Shown here in pieces: positions 13,507 through 17,721 of a DNA stretch of 17,721 nt. The notes under the pieces were generated by a model that saw only the letters and a list, made by a program, of their open reading frames with translations, was not told where the DNA came from and searched no databases. Position 1 is the stretch's first letter; every line of letters starts with the position of its first letter. This DNA is from an uncultured Oribacterium sp. (GTDB lineage Bacteria; Bacillota; Clostridia; Lachnospirales; Lachnospiraceae), in NCBI GenBank assembly GCA_934279105.1, contig CAKQWR010000016.1, positions 1-17,721 on the forward strand, written 5' to 3'. The translations under genes and the position numbers were made by a program.

Positions 13507-13515
13507 ATTATAGCA
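13507..13515 (-). promoter_or_regulatory. Extended -10 promoter of pcrA
   Basis: TGCTATAAT (13515-13507) is a consensus extended -10; the -35 region is poor (TAGAAG). The start near 13500 gives a leader of about 27 nt with AGGAGA. It is divergent from the promoter at 13557-13585. Confidence 0.65.
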
Positions 13516-13556
13516 TAAAAGGCCGGTGTCTTCTACGTGGTTTAGAAAACTATGTC

Positions 13557-13585
13557 TTGTTGCTCAGGTATGAATGTGCTATAAT
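13557..13585 (+). promoter_or_regulatory. Promoter of the DUF1836 gene, placing the start at or near the ATG
   Basis: -35 TTGTTG (13557-13562), a 17-nt spacer and a perfect -10 TATAAT (13580-13585) with the extended motif TGTGC before it. Only 7 nt separate the -10 from the ATG at 13593, so the mRNA would begin at or within a base or two of the start codon. Confidence 0.72.
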
Positions 13586-13592
13586 CCGAGCT

Positions 13593-14240
13593 ATGGACGA
13601 ACAATTTTTTCAAAATCTAATGGAATATCTGCAGTCAATCGGTCATATCGCGTCGGATGATATCCCGAACCTCGATCTCTACATGGATCAGGTCACGGGG
13701 TTCATGGACAGCCATCTGACGACCGTCAAGCGCCATGCGGATGATAAGGTGCTGACGAAAACGATGATCAACAACTATGCGAAAAATAAGCTTCTGCCGC
13801 CACCGGATAAGAAGCGCTATAGTCGTGAGCATATGCTGATTCTGCTTTTCATCTACTATTATAAGAGCATCCTGCAGCTTAACGATATCGAGGCGATTCT
13901 CCGTCCACTGAAGGATAAGTATTTTGGTGGTCATGGCGATGCGGCGCTGAAGGATATCTATGATGAGATCTTCGATCTGGAGCCTGCCGTGAAGGAAAAG
14001 GCACTTCGTGATGTCAGCGAGATGGGGCTGAATGCACAGGAAACCTTCAAAGAAAGTGATTCTCGTTTCCAGCATCTCTCCGATGAGGATCGAAAGGAGC
14101 TTCAGCTCTTCCTCTTCCTCTGCGAAATCGGCACAGATATTTATCTGAAGAAGCTCCTAATGGAGAAGGTCGCAGATCAGCTTCATGATCTGGATCTCGA
14201 GCGCCAGGCGGCGGAACGTGCGATGAAAGCGAAAAAGTAA
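13593..14240 (+). CDS. DUF1836-family predicted transcription regulator
   Basis: 215 residues from ATG 13593. The N-terminal ~110 residues match DUF1836: a DIPNLDLYMDQVT segment (23-35), then LTKTMINNYAKNKLLPPPDKKRYSREH (about 54-80), which looks like a MerR-like winged helix, then a hydrophobic helix (LILLFIYYYKSIL, 82-94) and LNDIEAIL. The C-terminal half is helical and charged, ending in a Lys/Arg/Glu-rich stretch. The frame extends upstream to 13497, but a near-perfect promoter lies between 13557 and 13585, so the longer start is unlikely. No Shine-Dalgarno site precedes 13593; the transcript seems leaderless. The DNA target is unknown. Its promoter is back to back with that of pcrA. Confidence 0.85.
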   Translation: MDEQFFQNLMEYLQSIGHIASDDIPNLDLYMDQVTGFMDSHLTTVKRHADDKVLTKTMINNYAKNKLLPPPDKKRYSREHMLILLFIYYYKSILQLNDIEAILRPLKDKYFGGHGDAALKDIYDEIFDLEPAVKEKALRDVSEMGLNAQETFKESDSRFQHLSDEDRKELQLFLFLCEIGTDIYLKKLLMEKVADQLHDLDLERQAAERAMKAKK

Positions 14241-14323
14241 GCAAGCTCATCTGACTGGATAACACGGACCGGATTGTTATACATCACCGTATAAATTCAG
14301 GATATTTGTAAATCGAAGGATAA

Positions 14324-14365
14324 AGAACCCCCATTCCGGAATATCGGAATGAGGGTTCTGTTTTT
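14324..14365. terminator. Terminator after the DUF1836 gene, possibly bidirectional
   Basis: A 15-position stem with one mismatch, AGAACCCcCATTCCG (14324-14338) / CGGAATGaGGGTTCT (14345-14359), has a 6-nt loop, followed by GTTTTT on the + strand. It may also stop the convergent YerC gene, though the - strand T-run is poor. The rest of 14241-14375 shows nothing else. Confidence 0.88.
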
Positions 14366-14375
14366 ACTACGAAGC

Positions 14376-14684
14376 TTATTTTCTCTTCAGGTTATCCTCG
14401 AGACCGAGGCGGCTGAAGACCATATCATAGCCGTCGGCACCATAATTCAGTGATCGATTAACACGTGAAATCGTCGCCGTTGACGCACCGGTTGCCTTCG
14501 CGATGTTCAGATAGGTCTCACCTTCACGAAGCATCTTCGCAACCTCATAACGCTGTGCCATGGAAAGGAGCTCATTGATCGTACATACATCCTCAAAGAA
14601 CTTATAGCACTCTTCCTTCGACTCAAGTGTCAGCACCGCATCAAATAAATGATCGACTTCCTTTGTTTTTAACTTGTTATTCAT
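14376..14684 (-). CDS. YerC/YecD-type TrpR-related DNA-binding protein
   Basis: A 102-residue all-helical protein of the TrpR-like YerC/YecD family. The core TINELLSMAQRYEVAKML (35-52) is followed by a helix-turn-helix at about 57-78 (TYLNIAKATGASTATISRVNRSL). Length and motif fit the family closely. Its targets and ligand are not established from sequence; tryptophan binding should not be assumed. ATG 14684 has AGGAG 11 nt upstream. It lies downstream of the polysaccharide deacetylase on the same strand, but a good promoter overlaps the end of that gene, so independent transcription with a leader of about 95 nt is likely. An imperfect inverted repeat (TCAT...ATGA, 14706-14719) lies in the leader and could be an autoregulatory site. 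Confidence 0.92.
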   Translation of the reverse strand: MNNKLKTKEVDHLFDAVLTLESKEECYKFFEDVCTINELLSMAQRYEVAKMLREGETYLNIAKATGASTATISRVNRSLNYGADGYDMVFSRLGLEDNLKRK

Positions 14685-14787
14685 TCTGTTTCCAACTCCT
14701 GTATATCATTTAAATATGAAATTCACATTCCGCTTTATAAATTCGAAGTTTTAACGCGTGAGCTTTCATACTTTAATTTGCAAAAGT

Positions 14788-14816
14788 AGTATAGCATCTT
14801 CTGGGTAGAGTTTCAA
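14788..14816 (-). promoter_or_regulatory. Promoter of the YerC-type gene
   Basis: -35 TTGAAA (14816-14811), a 17-nt spacer and -10 TATACT (14793-14788) preceded by TGC. The -35 overlaps the stop codon of the deacetylase gene. The start would be near 14781. Confidence 0.75.
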
Positions 14817-16585
14817 CCCCATTCAATCGGTGTCGGTCTTCGGGTATCGAACACCGTCTTTACATCCATGAGGTCACTCAGTCTGGAGTCCTCACCACAA
14901 TAGTCCTTCCAGAGTCGATAGCCATCAAGATTGCGACGCCCCTGACGCATGAAGTTTTCACTGATCTGTGTCCATGCCTGCGTAGAGTCGACGTTACAGA
15001 AGTAGCGGAAGCCGGCATTTTCAAGCATCTGGAACTTCTCGTTGTCTCCGCTGTACGGGTGCCAGTCACCGATATCCGCACCGAACGGGTAAAGGATGAT
15101 ATCACACGGCTCCGGCATCAGGGTCTCTACATTTCTCTCCCAGCGATCCGTATCACGTGTAAGATCTGCAAGGCTGCGATTCGTGAAGTTGATATGTCCC
15201 CAGCTGTGCGAAGCAAGCTCATATCCATCATCGACGAGCGCCTTCATAAGCGTCTTCACGGTCTCCCGATCTGCCTCGATGTTCGGGTTCGCCGTATTCT
15301 TCGAATCAAAGTTCGGTGAGCTTGCGTCGTATGTTTCGTCTGTACGATAGCCGAGCACACCATTATAGCCGGTGAATGCCATGATGGCCTTCGCTCCACG
15401 ATAGGAGAAATCCGGATGCTCGTCGATGAAGTTATCCAGAATCGGTACGATGTCATAGTCGCCGATGCTCACATTTCCATCTGCATCCGTATACTGAAGC
15501 TTCAGTTTTCCATTCTCATCGAGAACCATCTTATCCGCAAAACCACGCCCCTCCATATACTCATAGTAGCAGACATCGTCCTCGGACATCACGAACGGTT
15601 TCTTTCCCTCCGGCAGCATGATTTTCTTCGACACCATCTTCTCTGTGCCGTCCTCCTGCTTCTGGACCTCTGCGATATCATGCAGTCCCACAAGCACATA
15701 TCCGCGATCGTACATCTGCTGAAGAATTTTTTCAAACTCCGGGATGGTCGTCATAACCTGGTTGAAATCCTTCCCCTGCTTGTCGTCGGTAAATGCACGG
15801 TCCGTATCCACCGTCAAAATGTGAAAGAACACGTGCGTAATCTGGCTGTTGTCTGCGGCTACCATCGTCGTGGCAGTCGCCTGATAGCTCTCGATTCGGC
15901 TCCGTGCCTCCGGGTCCTCCTTATACGCGGAGCTGGTCAATGTCTCGACCGCGCCATCATAGTCATACATCGCTGCAAGACGGTCCGCCGTCGCAAAGAG
16001 AGATGTCCGCTCATCCTGTGCTACAGCCGCTCCGGCATCTGTTCCTTCCGTAGCAGCCACCGCTGTCCCGTCGTCTGCATTGACCACATCCGATGTAGTG
16101 CTGTCATCACTGCCCGGATTCAGCACACTCTCCTGCGTCTGTGCCTTTTTCCCCAAGTGCAGCTTACCGCTCGCCGCGCGAACACCGACAGCAATCAGAA
16201 GAATAAGATCGATCAGAATAAACACTGCCAGAATCCGATAGAACCACGCCCTGCGCACACGTGCACGATGGCGTGCCTTTCGCTCTGCGCGTCGCGCCGC
16301 AAGCCGCTCCTCATAGAGTCGCTCCATCTCTTCCGGATCCTCGCCGTCCTCATCGTCGGAGGTTTCATATACCGGCTCTCCGGAAACGAGATCATAGCCA
16401 TCGGTATTCGAATCATGTGGATACGATACCTCCTGCGCATCCGTTTCATCCAGATCCAGCATTTTCAGCGAATCATCGTCGTTCGCTTCTCCCTGCGCTA
16501 CGTCTTCTGCCGCGCTATCATCTATATCGATATTCTGGATATCCAGATCATAATCCGACATCCGTCTCTTCTCTCTATCTTTCAT
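14813..16585 (-). CDS. Membrane-anchored polysaccharide deacetylase-family protein
   Basis: A 590-residue protein with a NodB-like catalytic domain, expected outside the cell, removing acetyl groups from peptidoglycan or another glycan. Order: an acidic cytoplasmic tail of about 85 residues; a Glu/Arg-rich helical segment (86-112) ending in basic residues; one membrane helix (114-136); a Ser/Thr/Ala/Asp-rich linker (about 145-190); a helical region (190-240); and the deacetylase domain to the C-terminus. Visible catalytic marks are Asp336-Asp337 (MSEDDVCYY) and His460/His464 (SHSWGH), plus DIILYPFG (495-502). Asp-Asp and HxxxH fit the metal site and base. The space between the motifs, about 120 residues, is longer than in small NodB enzymes. 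ATG 16585 has GAGGG 7 nt upstream. The substrate is not identifiable. Confidence 0.9.
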   Translation of the reverse strand: MKDREKRRMSDYDLDIQNIDIDDSAAEDVAQGEANDDDSLKMLDLDETDAQEVSYPHDSNTDGYDLVSGEPVYETSDDEDGEDPEEMERLYEERLAARRAERKARHRARVRRAWFYRILAVFILIDLILLIAVGVRAASGKLHLGKKAQTQESVLNPGSDDSTTSDVVNADDGTAVAATEGTDAGAAVAQDERTSLFATADRLAAMYDYDGAVETLTSSAYKEDPEARSRIESYQATATTMVAADNSQITHVFFHILTVDTDRAFTDDKQGKDFNQVMTTIPEFEKILQQMYDRGYVLVGLHDIAEVQKQEDGTEKMVSKKIMLPEGKKPFVMSEDDVCYYEYMEGRGFADKMVLDENGKLKLQYTDADGNVSIGDYDIVPILDNFIDEHPDFSYRGAKAIMAFTGYNGVLGYRTDETYDASSPNFDSKNTANPNIEADRETVKTLMKALVDDGYELASHSWGHINFTNRSLADLTRDTDRWERNVETLMPEPCDIILYPFGADIGDWHPYSGDNEKFQMLENAGFRYFCNVDSTQAWTQISENFMRQGRRNLDGYRLWKDYCGEDSRLSDLMDVKTVFDTRRPTPIEWG

Positions 16586-16667
16586 ATCGTTACCCTCATG
16601 GATCGTTGTGAAGTAGTGTCCCCCACAGTACTGAGCATCGTTTTCTGCTCATCAATATTCATAAAAG

Positions 16668-16697
16668 CGTAAACGTCTACATTTACGTTTTTGTCAA
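16668..16697. promoter_or_regulatory. Inverted repeat and TTGACA box upstream of the deacetylase gene
   Basis: CGTAAA (16668-16673) and TTTACG (16682-16687) form a 6-bp inverted repeat with an 8-nt centre and a T-run on the + strand. On the - strand a consensus -35 TTGACA (16697-16692) lies directly before it, but no good -10 follows at 17 nt (GTTTAC). It may be an operator, a promoter with an unusual -10, or a weak hairpin. A second hairpin, GAGCA/TGCTC (16633-16650), lies closer to the gene. Confidence 0.35.
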
Positions 16698-16791
16698 TTA
16701 TCGCTATCTTAACGCAGAAAAAGCACTCAGGCAATAAACACTTCCTTAATTTCAGATTTCAATCAATGTATGGCGTGATGTAGACTGCTGA

Positions 16792-16819
16792 TTGACATGA
16801 CATGTCTGTTTGCTATAAT
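16792..16819 (+). promoter_or_regulatory. Consensus promoter of the DegV gene
   Basis: -35 TTGACA (16792-16797), a 16-nt spacer and -10 TATAAT (16814-16819) with TGC before it: both boxes match six of six. The start would be near 16826, with a leader of about 37 nt. Confidence 0.88.
16794..16806. promoter_or_regulatory. Palindromic operator candidate overlapping the DegV promoter
   Basis: GACATG-A-CATGTC is a perfect 6+1+6 inverted repeat that overlaps the -35 box and enters the spacer. A bound protein there would block RNA polymerase. The regulator is unknown; FapR/FabT-type control is not implied by the bases. Confidence 0.5.
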
Positions 16820-16862
16820 ATGTAGTATTAAAAACTATGTGTTGATAAAGAGGCGATGAAGC

Positions 16863-17717
16863 ATGGATTATAAAGTAATAGGTGATAGCTGTTGTGATTA
16901 TACACCGGAGCTGAAAGCGGATCCGCATTTTACGATCGTTCCACTGACGCTTGAAATCGGTGACTATTCTGTGGTGGATGACGATCACTTTGATCAGCTC
17001 GATTTTCTGAAACGTGTACATGCCTCGCCGGTCGGTCCGAAAACCGCCTGTCCTTCCCCGGAAGCCTATATGCAGGCCATGGAAGAAAGTGACGCAGACG
17101 AAGTCTATGTCGTCACGCTTTCCGAGCATCTCTCCGGTTCCTATCAGTCCGCAGTCATCGGAAAACAGATGTATGAAGAGGAACATCCGAATGACGAAAG
17201 AAAGATTTATATTTTCAGCTCGGATAGCGCCTCTGCAGGTCAGCTGAACTTCTGTCTGACAATCAAGGAGTTAAAGGAGCAGGGCCAGAGCTTCGATGAA
17301 GTCGTCACGCTGGTGAACGAAAAAATACAGGCGATGAAAACTTACTTCGTGCTCGAATCTCTCGACACACTTCGTAAAAACGGACGTCTGTCCGCCGTAA
17401 AATCTTTTCTGGCATCAGCCCTCAATATCAAGCCGATCATGAGCGCAAACGGTGGTGTCATCATCCAGCTTGAGAATCAGCGCGGCATCAATAAAGCACT
17501 GAAGCGCATGTGCCAGATCGCCGTCGAAAAGGCTGGCGGACCGGAGAAAACCAAAGCGCTTCGTCTTTGCATCACTCATGTCAACAACCCGGCACGCGCA
17601 GAGCTCGTGAAAGAAGAATTTCTGAAGCTCGCAACATTTCGTGATATCGTGATCACCGATGCCATGGGCGTCGCAACCGTCTACGCAGAAGATGGCGGCA
17701 TCGTCATCGGACTCTGA
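16863..17717 (+). CDS. DegV-family fatty-acid-binding protein (FakB-like)
   Basis: A cytoplasmic lipid-binding protein of 284 residues; family members (FakB) present fatty acids to the kinase FakA for phosphorylation. The gene is complete, ending 4 bases before the window edge. Visible features are the N-terminal DSCCDYTPEL segment (8-17), a CPSPEAYMQAM loop (63-73), LSEHLSGSYQSA (85-96), the ESLDTLRKNGRLS segment (about 165-177) and a C-terminal ITHVNNPARAE. The Ser-Gly-Ser-Tyr and Leu-x-x-Leu-Arg-x-x-Gly-Arg patterns are typical of DegV. The usual Thr-Ser-Gln before Pro-Ser-Pro appears here as Thr-Ala-Cys, a variant in the binding loop. ATG 16863 has AGAGG 9 nt upstream; an ATG at 16856 stops after five codons. 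No fakA is in the window. Confidence 0.95.
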   Translation: MDYKVIGDSCCDYTPELKADPHFTIVPLTLEIGDYSVVDDDHFDQLDFLKRVHASPVGPKTACPSPEAYMQAMEESDADEVYVVTLSEHLSGSYQSAVIGKQMYEEEHPNDERKIYIFSSDSASAGQLNFCLTIKELKEQGQSFDEVVTLVNEKIQAMKTYFVLESLDTLRKNGRLSAVKSFLASALNIKPIMSANGGVIIQLENQRGINKALKRMCQIAVEKAGGPEKTKALRLCITHVNNPARAELVKEEFLKLATFRDIVITDAMGVATVYAEDGGIVIGL

Positions 17718-17721
17718 GTTC

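Noticed and set aside
13497..13592. Longer N-terminus of the DUF1836 protein from the ATG at 13497
   Set aside because: It would place a near-perfect promoter inside the gene and overlap the pcrA promoter; family similarity begins only after residue 33 of that frame.
15416..16672. Long 418-codon open frame on the + strand opposite the deacetylase
   Set aside because: It is the antisense shadow of a well-supported gene, with no ribosome site and a low-complexity His/Arg/Ile-rich translation.

Overview
The window looks like ordinary chromosome of a low-to-mid GC Gram-positive anaerobe, most likely Clostridia and Lachnospiraceae-like (my inference). The signs are strong purine-rich Shine-Dalgarno sites, factor-independent terminators after most transcription units, CoaX-type pantothenate kinase, class B sortase, YitT, DegV, YerC and DUF1836 proteins, a 2[4Fe-4S] ferredoxin, a butanol-dehydrogenase-like iron alcohol dehydrogenase and c-di-GMP-I riboswitches. 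No rRNA, tRNA, insertion sequence, phage gene or CRISPR array was seen.

Layout. (a) 1-1431, + strand: the 3' part of an ECF transporter S component (probably pantothenate) followed by coaX, ending in a bidirectional terminator. (b) 1456-7423, - strand: from right to left, a YitT membrane protein and class B sortase (likely one operon); a secreted CAP-domain protein behind two tandem c-di-GMP-I riboswitches; two TraX-family membrane proteins; and an iron-dependent alcohol dehydrogenase. (c) 7424-7870 is the largest stretch without a recognised gene or RNA. It leads into a short, probably highly expressed ferredoxin on the + strand. (d) 8108-13473, - strand: from right to left, PcrA-like helicase, a small membrane protein, an RlmD-type rRNA methyltransferase and a PfkB kinase; the last two are 23 bp apart. 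(e) 13507-13592 holds back-to-back promoters for pcrA and a DUF1836 regulator whose mRNA appears leaderless. (f) 14376-16585, - strand: a membrane-anchored polysaccharide deacetylase and a YerC repressor-like protein. (g) 16863-17717, + strand: a DegV fatty-acid-binding protein behind a consensus promoter that overlaps a perfect palindrome.

How the genes work together. Most are housekeeping, but several act at the cell envelope: sortase B, secreted CAP protein, TraX-like enzymes and polysaccharide deacetylase. The most notable item is the roughly 340-nt leader of the CAP gene. It carries two GEMM-I aptamers sharing 27 identical core bases, with a terminator-like hairpin between them. The second aptamer has weak outer pairing and an A where the first has a ligand-contacting G. 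I found no clear evidence of a wholly new multi-gene system. The better leads are this tandem riboswitch, the RGG/Tyr-rich linker in the helicase, the leaderless DUF1836 gene and the DegV operator.
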